64,000 bases of DNA from positions 20,748 to 84,747 of the forward strand of contig DXDR01000093.1 in NCBI GenBank assembly GCA_019115385.1. The letters are read 5' to 3'. The notes below the pieces were generated by a model. It was given only the letters and a program-made list of their open reading frames with translations, did not search any database and was not told the DNA's origin. The position numbers and the translations under genes are program-made. Source of the stretch: Candidatus Mediterraneibacter avicola (GTDB lineage Bacteria; Bacillota; Clostridia; Lachnospirales; Lachnospiraceae). Below are positions 36,977 through 47,600 of the stretch, piece after piece (the first letter of the stretch is position 1; the number at the start of each line of letters is the position of its first letter).

Positions 36977-38875
36977 TCAGTTCCCCGCGTTGCTCGCCGC
37001 GATCTTCACCCTGCTCCACAGATCGCTTATTATCTTCTTTGTATTTTCATTGTACACAAACACTTCATCATTCTCATTATCTGTCCGCGGAATATATGCG
37101 TTGATCCCCTCATAGTCTCCGCCCTCGCCGGAGAGCACATCCATGACTTCCTGATTGGCCGAGGTGTAGCCCACATAACTGGAGTTGTCATATGCGCCGT
37201 CATAATCAGTGGCAAAGTTGATAAACGCATGAGCCAGATCTGGGTTCTCCGCGTTTTTCGGAATGACCATGGCGTCAGACCAGAGGTTGGTCCCGGTCTC
37301 AGGCATATAATACCCCATGTTTTCATTTTCCGCCATAACATAGGAGGCGTCTCCAGAATAGATCAGCCCAAGAGCCTTCCTGCCCTGCGCCATGTTGTCA
37401 ATGATCTCGTCTGTTACGATCTCCGTATCCATAGTCTCCACGCAGCGGACAAGCCATTCATAGGCTTCCTGGATCTCGCCCTCGTCTTCCGTGTTCATGG
37501 AATATCCCAGCGCTTTCAGCGCCATCATAAAGGAATCCCGCTCCGAGTCATACAGATAGACGTCTCCTTTATATTTCTGATCCAGGAAGATATTGTAGCC
37601 TTCCCGCTCCAGATCTTCGATATCTACCTTGGTCTTGTCGTAGACAATGCCCACTGTTCCCCAGAAGTACGGCACAGAGTAATCATTGTTCGGATCATAG
37701 GGAAGCCCTTTCACCGCATCGGCCAGTTTGTCCATGCAGTTCAGCTTTGATTTGTCCAGCTTCTGCAGATATCCCTCCTGGATCAGGCGCTGTATCATGT
37801 AGTCGCTGGGCACAAGAATATCATAAGCCTCCCCGTTCGCCACTTTAATGTACATCTGCTCATTGGAATCAAAATTCTCCGTCACCACATTGGCGCCGGT
37901 AGCCTCTTCAAAATCAGGGATAATATTTTCCCCGGTATATTCTCCCCAGTTGTATATCTTAAGAGTCTGTCCCTCAAATGGGCGGTCCTGTCTGCCCGCT
38001 CCTCCCCGGTATACCGCAAAAACACCCACGATCAGCACACAGCAGGCAACGACTGCGGGGACAATCCTCCTGCGCCTTCCAAGCTCGGATTTGCTGCTTC
38101 TTTTTGCAGCGATCAGAGGCCCGAGGTTGACCAGCAGAAGGACAAATGTAATGATCACGACTACCAGCGTGGATATGGCGTTGATACTGGGGTTGACTCT
38201 CTTGCTCATGGTATATACGACAATGCTCAGGTTCTTTACTCCCTGCCCGGTCACAAAATAAGAGATGATGAAATCATCCACGGACATGGTAAACGCGATC
38301 AGCGCCCCGGAGACGATTCCCGGCGTAAGCTGAGGCACGATCACCTTTGTCAATGCCTTCCAGGGCGTAGCCCCCAGATCCATGGCCGCATCCGCCAGAT
38401 TGGGATCCAGCGACCGGATCTTCGGCATGACAGACAGGATCACGTAGGGGATGCAGAATGCGATATGCGCAAGCACCATAGTCACATATCCCTTTTCCAC
38501 CTGAAATGTGATAAACAGCAGCATGAATCCGATGGCGGTAACGATCTCCGGATTCATCATGGGAAGATTATCCACCTGTTCCATGATATTTCTCACGATC
38601 TTTCTTGAGCTGCTCAGGCCGATGGCCGCCACAGTACCCACGACCGTAGCGATCACTGTGGCAATGACAGCCACGCTGAATGTGGTATAAAGCGCCGTCA
38701 TCATATCGCTGGATTCCAGCATATGCTGATACCACCGCAGAGAAAAGCCGGTAAATACAGTCAGAGACTTGCTCTCGTTAAAGGAAAAGACGACCATGTA
38801 AATGATGGGAAGATAGAAAAAAGCCATCATAAGGATCATGAGCACCTTTCCAAATGTACGTCTGTTCTTTTTCAT
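36977..38875 (-). CDS. potCD: Fused spermidine/putrescine permease PotC and binding protein PotD
   Basis: A 632-residue fusion. Residues 1-260 are a six-helix ABC permease (PotC) with the coupling motif DLGATPWKALTKVIVPQ. A transmembrane segment near 275-292 (VVACCVLIVGVFAVY) then anchors the polyamine-binding domain (about 300-632) with LKIYNWGEYTGENIIPDFEEATG, DILVPSDYMI and YSVPYFWGTVGIVYD. The binding domain therefore stays tethered outside the membrane in place of a free lipoprotein. Its ATG overlaps the potB stop by four bases (ATGA). An 8-base-pair GC stem (36969-36989) spans the stop codon, without a clear U run. The role is polyamine import; the choice between spermidine and putrescine is not decided. 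Confidence 0.93.
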   Translation of the reverse strand: MKKNRRTFGKVLMILMMAFFYLPIIYMVVFSFNESKSLTVFTGFSLRWYQHMLESSDMMTALYTTFSVAVIATVIATVVGTVAAIGLSSSRKIVRNIMEQVDNLPMMNPEIVTAIGFMLLFITFQVEKGYVTMVLAHIAFCIPYVILSVMPKIRSLDPNLADAAMDLGATPWKALTKVIVPQLTPGIVSGALIAFTMSVDDFIISYFVTGQGVKNLSIVVYTMSKRVNPSINAISTLVVVIITFVLLLVNLGPLIAAKRSSKSELGRRRRIVPAVVACCVLIVGVFAVYRGGAGRQDRPFEGQTLKIYNWGEYTGENIIPDFEEATGANVVTENFDSNEQMYIKVANGEAYDILVPSDYMIQRLIQEGYLQKLDKSKLNCMDKLADAVKGLPYDPNNDYSVPYFWGTVGIVYDKTKVDIEDLEREGYNIFLDQKYKGDVYLYDSERDSFMMALKALGYSMNTEDEGEIQEAYEWLVRCVETMDTEIVTDEIIDNMAQGRKALGLIYSGDASYVMAENENMGYYMPETGTNLWSDAMVIPKNAENPDLAHAFINFATDYDGAYDNSSYVGYTSANQEVMDVLSGEGGDYEGINAYIPRTDNENDEVFVYNENTKKIISDLWSRVKIAASNAGN

Positions 38876-39714
38876 GCCTTCTCCCCCTTTCCTCCCTGAT
38901 TATGGATCTCAATCCTTCGCACCGCCACCATCAGCAGCATCATAATGACCGCGATGACCATGGACACCGCGCTTCCGAAGTTCCACTCGCCGACTGTGAT
39001 AAACTGGTTCTCGATCATATTTCCGATCAGGAAATACTGTCCTCCGCCAAGCAGCTTCGGGATAAAGAAAGAGCTTACCGCAGGAAGGAAGACAAGGGTG
39101 ATCCCGTTTATCACACCTGGGAGAGAGAGCGGAAGCGTCACTCTCCGAAATGTCTGCGCCGGAGCCGCGCCAAGATCCGCGCTGGCCTCCAGAAGAGACG
39201 GATCCATCTTCGTCAGAGACGTGTGTACCTGCAGGATCATAAATGGCAGGAAATTATATACCATACCCAGGAGCACCGAGCCCTCTGTATACAGAAGTTC
39301 CATATCCCCCAGCCCGAAAATGCCCAGAATACGCTGGAGAATGCCGCCTTCACTTAAAATTCCGATCCATGCATAGGTGCGCACAAGCATGTTGATCCAC
39401 ATAGGCAGAGTAATGCACAGGATCAGGATATTCTGCACCTTTTCACTGCATCTGGAGATAAAATACGCCGCCGGATATCCGAGGATCAGACAGATAACCG
39501 TCGTCTTCACCGCGATTGCAATCGATCTCCACAAAATCAGGAGAAAGTCCGGATCTGTGAAAAACTTGACGTAATGTTCCAGCGTAAAAGAAAAAGAAAT
39601 AATGCTGTTCCCCTGTTCCATCACCGAATAGAGTGCGATAAGGACCATGGGAAGCACGAGCATCAAAAGCGCCCACGCGATATAGGGAAGCGCCAGCTTT
39701 GAAAACCGTTTCAT
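38872..39714 (-). CDS. potB: Spermidine/putrescine ABC transporter permease PotB
   Basis: Inner-membrane permease of 280 residues with six hydrophobic helices and the coupling motif ADLGAAPAQTFRRVTLPLS. It starts MKRFSKLALPYIAWALLMLVLP, as PotB proteins do. It lies 15 bases after potA and overlaps potCD by ATGA, so the three genes form one operon driven from 41348-41375. Paired with the PotC half of the next protein it forms the channel. Confidence 0.93.
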   Translation of the reverse strand: MKRFSKLALPYIAWALLMLVLPMVLIALYSVMEQGNSIISFSFTLEHYVKFFTDPDFLLILWRSIAIAVKTTVICLILGYPAAYFISRCSEKVQNILILCITLPMWINMLVRTYAWIGILSEGGILQRILGIFGLGDMELLYTEGSVLLGMVYNFLPFMILQVHTSLTKMDPSLLEASADLGAAPAQTFRRVTLPLSLPGVINGITLVFLPAVSSFFIPKLLGGGQYFLIGNMIENQFITVGEWNFGSAVSMVIAVIMMLLMVAVRRIEIHNQGGKGEKA

Positions 39715-39729
39715 TGATATACCTCCCTC

Positions 39730-41307
39730 TTAAAATACCTCTCTGGACATGACGTGGATATCCTCCGGGAAGAAGGTAAGCCCCACTTCACGCCCCTCCT
39801 CGACGTAGTCTGTCGTGTGTATCTTGAATTCCCGTCCTGCCGTGGAAAACGTGATCCGGTAGACGCCTTCTTTTACATTTTCCGGCTCAAAATCATAATC
39901 CACAGTAAGATCGACGCTCTCATCCTCATTGCTCAGCTTCCATCCCTGTGCGCCCGCCCAGGTTTTCAGATCCGTGTCCAGAGCCTGGGATTCTGTGATC
40001 TCGTCCACAGTCTTAAAGAAATTGAAGGCCATAACGCCCTCGTTTGCCTTTTCATTTTTTACAAAAGGCTGGTCCACCACGTGGATCGTCCTCTCGACTT
40101 TTGTCCCGTTCGAAGTGGAAAATACCACCGGATATGCGCCTTCTTCTTTTGACAGGCTGTACTCTACCTTTGCAATGGAAATAAACTCGTCGCTGGCCGG
40201 ATCCCACGCCTGAGCGTTAGAAAGTGCGATGATCTCCTTATCGTCCAGCGCCTCTACGTCGTCAATGTCTACAAAAAAGTCGCTGGCACTGATCTTTTCT
40301 TTTCCGTCCGCGCTGGACACGTCCTGATTGCGGATCACACGCATATTGACCGTCACTCTTGTACCGGGAACAGTCTCCACCATGATCTCGTAGTGTACGC
40401 CTTTAAACAGAACGCTTAATACTTCTCCTGTCATCTTGCCGTCCTTTACATCTACGATATCAATGTCTTCCGGCCGGATCACCACGTCCACAGGCTCGTT
40501 CTCCTTAAACCCGAAGTCCACACAGTCAAAGGTAATGTCGTCAAACCGGACTTTGTAATCCTCAGGCATAACCGCCGGGATAATATTGCTCTCCCCGATA
40601 AAATTTGCCACGTAACGGTTGGCCGGTTCATTATAGATATCCTGGGGAGTGCCCACCTGCTGTATCTCGCCGTTTTTCATAACGACGATCTTATCGGACA
40701 TGGTCAGAGCTTCCTCCTGGTCGTGGGTAACAAAAATAAAAGTGATGCCGACCTCCCTCTGGATCCGCTTCAGTTCGTACTGCATCTCCTTGCGCAGCTT
40801 CAGATCCAGGGCGGCCAGAGGCTCATCCAGAAGGAGTACCTTCGGCTCGTTTACCAGAGCCCGGGCAATGGCCACACGCTGCTGCTGCCCGCCGGAGAGC
40901 AGTGTAGTATTTTTGTTCTCGTATCCTTCCAGACCGATCAGTTTGAGCATCTTCATAACCTTCTGGTCAATGACATCCTTGCTCATCTTCTTGATCTTCA
41001 GGCCAAATGCGATATTTTCATAGACGCTCAGGTGAGGAAACAGCGCATACTTCTGAAAGACCGTGTTCAGTTCCCGACGGTAGGGCGGCATATTGCTGAT
41101 CTCCTCCCCGTCAAAGATCACGCTTCCTTCATCCGCGTCGAGAAATCCCCCCAAGATACGCAGAAGCGTCGTCTTGCCGCAGCCGCTGGGCCCCAGCAGC
41201 GTGACAAATTCATTTTCATAAATATCCAGATTAATTCCCTTGAGGACGATCTGTCCGTCAAAATTCTTTACAATATTTCGGAATTCTATCAGTTTTTTCC
41301 CTTCCAT
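39730..41307 (-). CDS. potA: Spermidine/putrescine ABC transporter ATPase PotA with enlarged TOBE domain
   Basis: Cytoplasmic ATPase of the polyamine importer. The ATG at 41307 has AGGAGG upstream, giving 525 residues; PotA is usually 350-380. The ABC domain (about 1-240) has [25 protein letters not shown] and [12 protein letters not shown]. The C-terminal TOBE domain begins normally ([24 protein letters not shown]) but its last strand pair ([26 protein letters not shown]) comes only after about 160 extra residues (330-490) that read as beta-rich, Ig-like sequence ([32 protein letters not shown]). The reading frame is intact throughout. The insert may add regulation or protein contact. Confidence 0.93.
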   Translation of the reverse strand: MEGKKLIEFRNIVKNFDGQIVLKGINLDIYENEFVTLLGPSGCGKTTLLRILGGFLDADEGSVIFDGEEISNMPPYRRELNTVFQKYALFPHLSVYENIAFGLKIKKMSKDVIDQKVMKMLKLIGLEGYENKNTTLLSGGQQQRVAIARALVNEPKVLLLDEPLAALDLKLRKEMQYELKRIQREVGITFIFVTHDQEEALTMSDKIVVMKNGEIQQVGTPQDIYNEPANRYVANFIGESNIIPAVMPEDYKVRFDDITFDCVDFGFKENEPVDVVIRPEDIDIVDVKDGKMTGEVLSVLFKGVHYEIMVETVPGTRVTVNMRVIRNQDVSSADGKEKISASDFFVDIDDVEALDDKEIIALSNAQAWDPASDEFISIAKVEYSLSKEEGAYPVVFSTSNGTKVERTIHVVDQPFVKNEKANEGVMAFNFFKTVDEITESQALDTDLKTWAGAQGWKLSNEDESVDLTVDYDFEPENVKEGVYRITFSTAGREFKIHTTDYVEEGREVGLTFFPEDIHVMSREVF

Positions 41308-41347
41308 CTTGCTCTCCTCCTTAGAATACAGCGGTCGAATCACGCCT

Positions 41348-41375
41348 ATTATACACATTTGGGATGATATTTCAA
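41348..41375 (-). promoter_or_regulatory. Promoter of the pot operon
   Basis: TTGAAA (41370-41375) and TATAAT (41348-41353) on the minus strand with a 16-base spacer, about 40 bases before the potA start. Confidence 0.65.
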
Positions 41376-41469
41376 TACATTTTATCATTTTATGCGGAAA
41401 TTTTATATGGATTTATAAAAATTAGCAAACGAAACCGCCCTTCCACTCCGGCCCGGCTCCTGCAATGAG

Positions 41470-41508
41470 AAAAAAGACCCCTCTGCCGCGCCTGCAAAGG
41501 AGTCTTTA
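41470..41508 (-). terminator. Terminator of the metal ATPase operon
   Basis: AAAGACCCCT (41473-41482) pairs with AGGAGTCTTT (41498-41507) with one mismatch, and a TTTTTT run follows on the minus strand, 20 bases after the ATPase stop. Confidence 0.7.
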
Positions 41509-41526
41509 TAGTCTGGATATTCTGTT

Positions 41527-43413
41527 TTAAAGATTTTTAACAAACAGCGCCCGTATCGCATTCAGGACAGCCAGGATCATCACTCCCACATCCGCGAAGA
41601 TCGCCAGCCACATATTGGCAATGCCAAGCGCTCCCAGCGCCAGGCAGATCAGCTTGATGCCGATGGCAAATACAATATTCTGGTACACAATGCGCAGACA
41701 CTTTCTGGATATCCTGATCGCTTTGGATATCTGCATGGGATCGTCGTCCATCAGGACCACGTCAGCTGCCTCAATGGCCGCGTCTGAACCCATTGCCCCC
41801 ATGGCGATCCCGATATCCGCGCGTCTGAGGACCGGCGCGTCATTGATCCCGTCCCCCACAAAGGCCAGTTTATCTTTATCCGGTTTCATACGGATAAGCT
41901 CTTCTACTTTCTCAACCTTGCCTGCGGGGAGAAGGCCGCTGTGCACTTCATCAATACCGAGATCATCCGCCACCTTATCCGCCACTTTTTTGATATCTCC
42001 GGTGAGCATAACTGTACGTCTCACCCCGGCTTTTCTTAGCTGCTGCACAGCGTCTTTCGAATGGGGTTTCACAACATCCGAGATCACGATATGTCCCGCA
42101 TATTTCCCGTCCATAGCTATGTGGATAATGGTCCCCACCGCATGGCATTCAATATAATCTATGCCCAGCTGTTTCATAAGTTTATCATTTCCTGCGGCAA
42201 CCTCTATCCCGTCTACCCTTGCGGTCACGCCGTTTCCGCTGATCTCCCGGATATCTGAAACACGGGAACGGTCGATTTCTCTGCCGTAAGCTTTCTGAAG
42301 GCTTTTACTTATGGGATGGGAAGACGCACTCTCCGCCAGCGCCGCATATTCTACCAGCTTTTCATCTTCCAGCTCATTGTGATGGATGCCGTTGACTTCA
42401 AAAATCCCCTGCGTCAGTGTACCCGTCTTGTCGAATACAACAATCTTCGTCCGGGAAAGGGTTTCAAGATAATTCGAGCCCTTTACCAGAACGCCTGCAT
42501 TGCTGGCTCCGCCGATGCCCGCGAAGAAGCTGAGCGGGATACTGATCACAAGAGCGCACGGGCAGCTGATCACAAGGAAGGTCAGCGCCCGGTAGATCCA
42601 CGTATCCCAGTCCGGTGCCAGCCCAAAGCCCAGCATCTGCACCAGCGGCGGGAGAAAGGCCAGCGCCAGCGCCGCATAGCAGACTGCCGGAGTATAGACC
42701 CGGGCAAATTTGGATATAAAATCTTCTGAGCGGGATTTGCGGGAACTTGCATTTTCCACCAGATCCAGTATTTTTGACACTGTGGATTCGCCAAATTCCT
42801 TCGTCGTCCGGATCTTCAGCACGCCTGTCATATTAATGCAGCCGCTGATGATCTCATCTCCTGTTTTTGTGTCCCTGGGAATACTTTCACCGGTAAGGGC
42901 GCTGGTATTCAGGCTGGAGCTCCCTTCCACGATCACGCCGTCGATCGGCACCTTCTCGCCGGGCTGAACTACGATGATACTGCCGATTTCCACTTCATCC
43001 GGGTCTGTTTTCTCCAGTTTCCCGTCTTTTTCTATGTTTGCATAATCCGGCCGGATATCCATCAGATCGCTGATATTGCGGCGGCTTTTGCCCACCGCAT
43101 AACTCTGGAACCACTCTCCGATCTGATAGAAGAGCATAACCGCGACTGCTTCCGTATAGTCTCCGCTCTTTTCACAGACCGCCAGTGCGATCGCCCCCAC
43201 AGTGGCCACAGCCATCAGGAAGCTTTCATCAAACACCTGCCTGTTTCTTATCCCCTTGAGCGCTTTGAGCAGGATGTCATAACCGATCACCAGATAAGGG
43301 ATCAGATACAGCAGAAATCTTGCCGCCCCCGTAACCGGGGCAAATCCCAGCCCGATCAGAAAAGCGGCGGATACCACAATTCGGATCAGCATTTTTTTCT
43401 GCTTTTTATTCAT
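41527..43413 (-). CDS. Heavy-metal P1B-type ATPase (Zn/Cd/Pb class)
   Basis: Membrane pump that exports divalent soft metals using ATP. 628 residues with the metal-site motif SCPCALV in the sixth helix, phosphorylation motif DKTGTLT, SSHPIS, TGES in the actuator domain and GDGINDAP. CPC is typical of both copper and zinc/cadmium pumps; the conserved C-terminal Asp (ADVGVM in the last helices) and the ArsR-type regulator favour the Zn/Cd class. The usual N-terminal HMA domain is missing and is encoded by the separate gene just upstream (14 bases before). ATG 43413 is preferred over TTG 43416. Confidence 0.93.
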   Translation of the reverse strand: MNKKQKKMLIRIVVSAAFLIGLGFAPVTGAARFLLYLIPYLVIGYDILLKALKGIRNRQVFDESFLMAVATVGAIALAVCEKSGDYTEAVAVMLFYQIGEWFQSYAVGKSRRNISDLMDIRPDYANIEKDGKLEKTDPDEVEIGSIIVVQPGEKVPIDGVIVEGSSSLNTSALTGESIPRDTKTGDEIISGCINMTGVLKIRTTKEFGESTVSKILDLVENASSRKSRSEDFISKFARVYTPAVCYAALALAFLPPLVQMLGFGLAPDWDTWIYRALTFLVISCPCALVISIPLSFFAGIGGASNAGVLVKGSNYLETLSRTKIVVFDKTGTLTQGIFEVNGIHHNELEDEKLVEYAALAESASSHPISKSLQKAYGREIDRSRVSDIREISGNGVTARVDGIEVAAGNDKLMKQLGIDYIECHAVGTIIHIAMDGKYAGHIVISDVVKPHSKDAVQQLRKAGVRRTVMLTGDIKKVADKVADDLGIDEVHSGLLPAGKVEKVEELIRMKPDKDKLAFVGDGINDAPVLRRADIGIAMGAMGSDAAIEAADVVLMDDDPMQISKAIRISRKCLRIVYQNIVFAIGIKLICLALGALGIANMWLAIFADVGVMILAVLNAIRALFVKNL

Positions 43414-43427
43414 CAATTCCCCACCTC

Positions 43428-43646
43428 TCAGATAAAGATCTCGCAGTCGTCCTCGACTTTTTTACAGTTTTTCCTTACTTCCTGCATTACCTCTTTCGGA
43501 TTCTGCCCCTCGTCAAATTCTACGTTCATCTTCAGCATCATAAAGTTTACGCTGGCATCTTTCACACCGGCAGTGCGCTTCGCAGCCTGCTCCATTTTAT
43601 TTGCACAGTTTGCACAATCCACATCAATTTTATAAGACTTTTTCAT
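43428..43646 (-). CDS. Small heavy-metal-associated (HMA) domain protein
   Basis: A 72-residue ferredoxin-like HMA protein with the metal ligands Cys11 and Cys14 in DVDCANCANKM. It probably hands metal to the ATPase encoded next, replacing that pump's missing N-terminal domain. The ATG at 43646 has AAAGGATG upstream; the longer frame adds an unrelated basic stretch. It has an extra cysteine pair late in the sequence (RKNCKKVEDDCEIFI). It is the first gene of a two-gene operon under the operator at 43683-43708. Confidence 0.9.
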   Translation of the reverse strand: MKKSYKIDVDCANCANKMEQAAKRTAGVKDASVNFMMLKMNVEFDEGQNPKEVMQEVRKNCKKVEDDCEIFI

Positions 43647-43682
43647 GGCTCTTTCATCCTTTCTTTTCACCCGTATCATTTT

Positions 43683-43743
43683 ATCAATTAAACATATGTT
43701 TAACTGATGACTACATATTATACTCTAAGCAAGAACACGTCAA
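43683..43743 (-). promoter_or_regulatory. Metal-efflux promoter with ArsR-type operator
   Basis: A 26-base inverted repeat at 43683-43708 (13-base halves, one mismatch, centre AAACATATGTTT) lies directly downstream of a minus-strand promoter: TTGACG -35 at 43738-43743 with TAATAT (43715-43720, 17-base spacer) or TATAAT (43717-43722, 15-base spacer). A bound repressor would cover the start site. The divergent ArsR-AraC regulator is the likely binder. Confidence 0.7.
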
Positions 43744-43857
43744 GCATTTCTCTTTATGTTCTACCTTACAGGCAAAAACTATTTCCATTTGGATAAATCA
43801 TGTCGCAGGTTTCTGTTTTCTGTGCTAAAATGGGGATTACAAAGGAGGGTATTATTT

Positions 43858-44577
43858 ATGGACCAACGCCGTTTACCTCACGACCATCATCAGACATTAG
43901 AGCATATACCGGAGACAATACCGGAAACCGGGGATTTTCAGACAGTGGCCGATATCTTCAAGCAGCTGGGCGACGGAAGCCGCATCCGTATCTTCTGGCT
44001 GCTCTGCCACTGCGAAGAGTGTGTGATCAACATTTCTTCTCTTGTGGAGATGAGCAGCCCGGCAGTGTCCCACCATCTCAGGCAGCTTAAGACCGCCGGT
44101 CTGATCGTCAGCCGCCGCGAGGGAAAAGAAGTCTACTACAAAGCCGCTGAAACAGAGCAGGCCCAGCTTCTCCATCAGGTCATCGAACAGATGATACAGA
44201 TTGCCTGCCCGTCAAAAGAAGCCGAAAAAAGCGCCCGCCCCGGCATGTCCCGGCAGGAGGAACTGATCCGCGCCATCCACAGTCAGCTTACCGATCATCT
44301 TGAGAGACGCTATACGATTGAAGAACTGTCAAGACAGTATCTGATCAACTCCTGTTCATTAAAGAAGATTTTTAAGGAAGTGTATGGAATGCCGATTGCC
44401 GCTTATATGAAAGAATACCGCGTCCGCAGGGCAATGGAACTCCTCAGCGGAACGGATGAGAGCATCTCCGCGATCGCGGCAAAGGTCGGTTATGAAACCC
44501 AGGGGAAATTTACGAACGCATTTAAAGACTGTACGCAGATGACCCCCAGCAGCTACCGGAAGCAGCGCCGGAAGTAG
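43858..44577 (+). CDS. ArsR-AraC fusion metal-responsive regulator
   Basis: A 239-residue regulator with two different DNA-binding parts. Residues about 28-115 are an ArsR/SmtB winged helix (LGDGSRIRIFWLL, SSPAVSHHLRQLKTAGLI). Residues about 135-239 are an AraC-type double helix-turn-helix (IEELSRQYLINSCSLKKIF, ISAIAAKVGYETQGKFTNAF). A cysteine cluster, Cys50, Cys52 and Cys55, sits where CadC-type proteins have their alpha-3 metal site, and the N-terminus has HDHH. AAGGAGG lies 8-9 bases before the ATG; the frame is open further upstream without a site. It is divergent from the metal pump operon. Metal-dependent derepression is inferred; the AraC half could also activate. Confidence 0.88.
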   Translation: MDQRRLPHDHHQTLEHIPETIPETGDFQTVADIFKQLGDGSRIRIFWLLCHCEECVINISSLVEMSSPAVSHHLRQLKTAGLIVSRREGKEVYYKAAETEQAQLLHQVIEQMIQIACPSKEAEKSARPGMSRQEELIRAIHSQLTDHLERRYTIEELSRQYLINSCSLKKIFKEVYGMPIAAYMKEYRVRRAMELLSGTDESISAIAAKVGYETQGKFTNAFKDCTQMTPSSYRKQRRK

Positions 44578-44592
44578 CGCCCGACACAGGCG

Positions 44593-44667
44593 ATCGGATA
44601 GGGAAGGTGCCTTTCCCTATCCGATTACGCGGCGCGCACAGCTCACGGCATAAATGCCGTGAGCTGT
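44593..44667. terminator. Two hairpins between convergent genes
   Basis: A 15-base-pair stem (44593-44607 with 44611-44625, TGC loop) and a 13-base-pair stem (44638-44650 with 44655-44667, TAAA loop) lie back to back between the ArsR-AraC gene and the ABC gene. Neither has a U run, so they may act as transcript 3' ends or RNA stabilisers. Confidence 0.55.
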
Positions 44668-44678
44668 ACTTGCCCTGC

Positions 44679-47600
44679 CTATTCTGTCCGCAGCGCCGTC
44701 ACCGGATCGCTCTTTGCCGCTTTTCTGGACGGGATCAGCCCGCCCGCCAGCGTCAAAAGAACGCTGAGGAGGATCAGCACTACCGCAGGAGCTGCCGGGA
44801 GCACAGCACTCACATCCGTGGTGCCGGCCAGGTAATGGATGAGCATATTGCCCGGAATCAGGATCAGCAGGGTAAGCCCAATGCCGATCAGTCCGGCGCA
44901 CAGCCCGATGATAAAGGTTTCCGCGTTAAACACCTGGGAGATATTCTGTTTCGATGCGCCGATCGCACGCAGGATACCGATCTCCTTCTTTCTCTCCAGT
45001 ACGCTGATATAAGTAATAACCCCGATCATAATGGAGGACACGATCAGAGAGATCGCCACAAACGCGATCAGCACGTAGCTGATAATATCTACGATCTGAG
45101 TTGCAGAGGACATGAGCGATCCCACAATATCTGTGTAGGTTATCACCTGCTCTTCTTTGCCTTCCCGCTCCATCCGGGCATTGTAGCTGTCCAGGATCTG
45201 TACAACCTGCTCCTTGCTCTCAAAATCTTTCGGATAGATATCTATGCCCGCCGGTTCATCAAAGTCGATATATCCCAGCGCATTTAAATTGCTTTCATAG
45301 GTTGTGCTCCGCCCGGAATCCATAGACATCATAAGCTCCGCCAGTTCTTCTCCGGTCATATTCATCTGAAATGCGTCGGCAAAAGCTTCTCCGTCAATGC
45401 TCATGGCGTCCTGAAGGCTTTGCCCGACCCGGCTCATAGACTGCTGCATGGCTCCTTCCATGCCGGAAGCAAGCTGGCTCATCAGTTGTCCCATAGCGGA
45501 AGAGATCTGGCTCTCCAGAGTGTCGGCCACAGAAGCTCCGTAGGATGACATTGCATCTTCCATGTATGCCTGCAGGGCACCGGATATCTGTTCCCCCGCC
45601 TGTTCCATGTCCACGGCCTGGGCCAGACCGTCAGCCAGGATCTTCTGTGCCTCATCCGTGCCCAGATACTCCGTGAAATACTGTCCTATTTTGACGGGAT
45701 CCGGCGCGCCCGGCGTATTCTGTGCATAACTCAGATAGCCTGCGGCCAGTTCGGAGGCCAGCTTCTGGATCTGTTCATCCGTAACGATTATATCAATACT
45801 GCCGAGTATGCCCTGGCCCCACTGCTCCAGTATGGCCTGCGCCCCGGGAGTCTGCAGGTATTCCATCAGGTACTGGCTGAACTTCTCAGGATCCTGAAAT
45901 CCGTCTTCATATCCATCCTTCCCTTCCACATACTCCATATACCCGGCCAGGATCTTTTGAAAAAGATCCCGGATCTGATCTGCAGTGATCGGGATGCCTC
46001 CGCCATCTGCAAGGATTTCCTGCAGATTCCGGGAAAGGATCTCCCTTCCCTCCGGCGTCTGCAGAAAGTCTGCAAAGGCGTCTCCCAGGCCGGAAAAATC
46101 TGCCCCCGGGTAGTCTTTCACATATTCCTGATAGCCCGCCAGCAGCCCTGAGGCCATGGACGCGAACGCATCCGAAGAAATAGAAAGATCCAGGCCATCC
46201 ATGATCTCACTTAGATCTATCTGTCCCATATCAGGAAGAGTCATCTGTATCTGGCTCAGGTCAATGGCATCCGACAGGTCGATCGAGCCTCCCGCCTCCC
46301 CCATTGCCGACGAGAAATCGAACCCATCCGAAAGCGCGTTTCCGTCAAATCCAAAGGCTTCAGCAAGCGCGTTTTCATCCACTGTAACAAGGGAATCCAT
46401 GTCAAATCCGCTGTCAGAGCTGTCCTCGCCAAAAGGTTCACCTGTAAAGACATTTGTTCCCGGATCTGCAAGCTGCTGCCGGACAATCTCACTTTTCGCT
46501 GCGTTCTGGGCCACATGCTCCGTCAGAGAAGCCGGGTACCCGATACCGGACGACAGGATCAGTCCGTTCGCGTCCTCGGAAGGCTGCACGATTCCGACGA
46601 TCGTAATATCCTCCCCCTCATTCACCAGGTTTTTCATGTACTCTTTATCCTGGGATTTATCTTTCCACACCTGATACTGGCTGTCGTATGCATAATAGTC
46701 GGTACTGTTTACAAGCTTGAAGGTAATTCCCAGAAAATCTTCATAATCATAGGAACCGATATTCTCCGGGGTCTCCACGTTTTCCTCGTCTATGAACTGC
46801 TGGATCATGTCGTCCAGTTCCGCCGAATCTCTAAGCCCCATCGTATACAGCATAAAATCGCTGATACCGCCGCCGGAGGTGAGAACGAGCACACATTCAT
46901 TGTAATTCTCCGGCCACCGGCCCGCTTTTACGTCATACTGGCCCTTAAACAGGTTTTCATTTTCCGGCATCTCGTAGAACACATCCGTGCTCATCATCAT
47001 AGACATCATGCTGTTAGACGCGGACGCCGAGCCCAGGCCAAGCGCTTCAAAGGAAGTGTCCGGGTGCACCTGCCGGACGCCGTCTTCTTCCTGGCGGTAA
47101 ATCTGCGGAGAGATATTATAAGAATACTCCACTGCATTTGTATACTCTTCAATGCCGCTCTCCGGGCTGTCCAGGTATTTTTTCAGGGATTTGAGGTCGT
47201 TGGCATCCATGGTGGAAAACATAGACGTCACCATCTCAAAAATCTCCACCTCCCCCTCTTCCTTCTCCTCTTCTCCGCCGGGGGAAGCGCCTGCGCTTTC
47301 CGTCATCATAGAGGTCAGATCCAGTCCTGTGCTCTGGATCTGAAGGGGATACTCCGCCATCGTCTCTTCCTCGATCGACTTGATATAGTCGTTTACCCCC
47401 GCAGACAGAGAGAGGATGAGAGCAATCCCGATTATACCGATGGAACCGGCAAAGGACGTCAGCAGAGTCCTGGCTTTTTTTGTTTTCAGGTTATTGAAGC
47501 TAAGAGACAGAGCCGTGAGAAATGACATGGATGCCTTTCCCATATTTCTGTGCTCCGGCTTATCCATCTGTTCTTCGTTTATGTCAAAAGGAGCCGTATC

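Noticed and set aside
36969..36989. GC-rich hairpin at the potCD stop codon as a terminator
   Set aside because: A perfect 8-base-pair stem, but no U run follows and pyk transcription units start and stop elsewhere; recorded only within the potCD entry.
46515..47525. Plus-strand open frame of 336 codons
   Set aside because: Antisense to the MacB-like exporter; no ribosome site and no domain.
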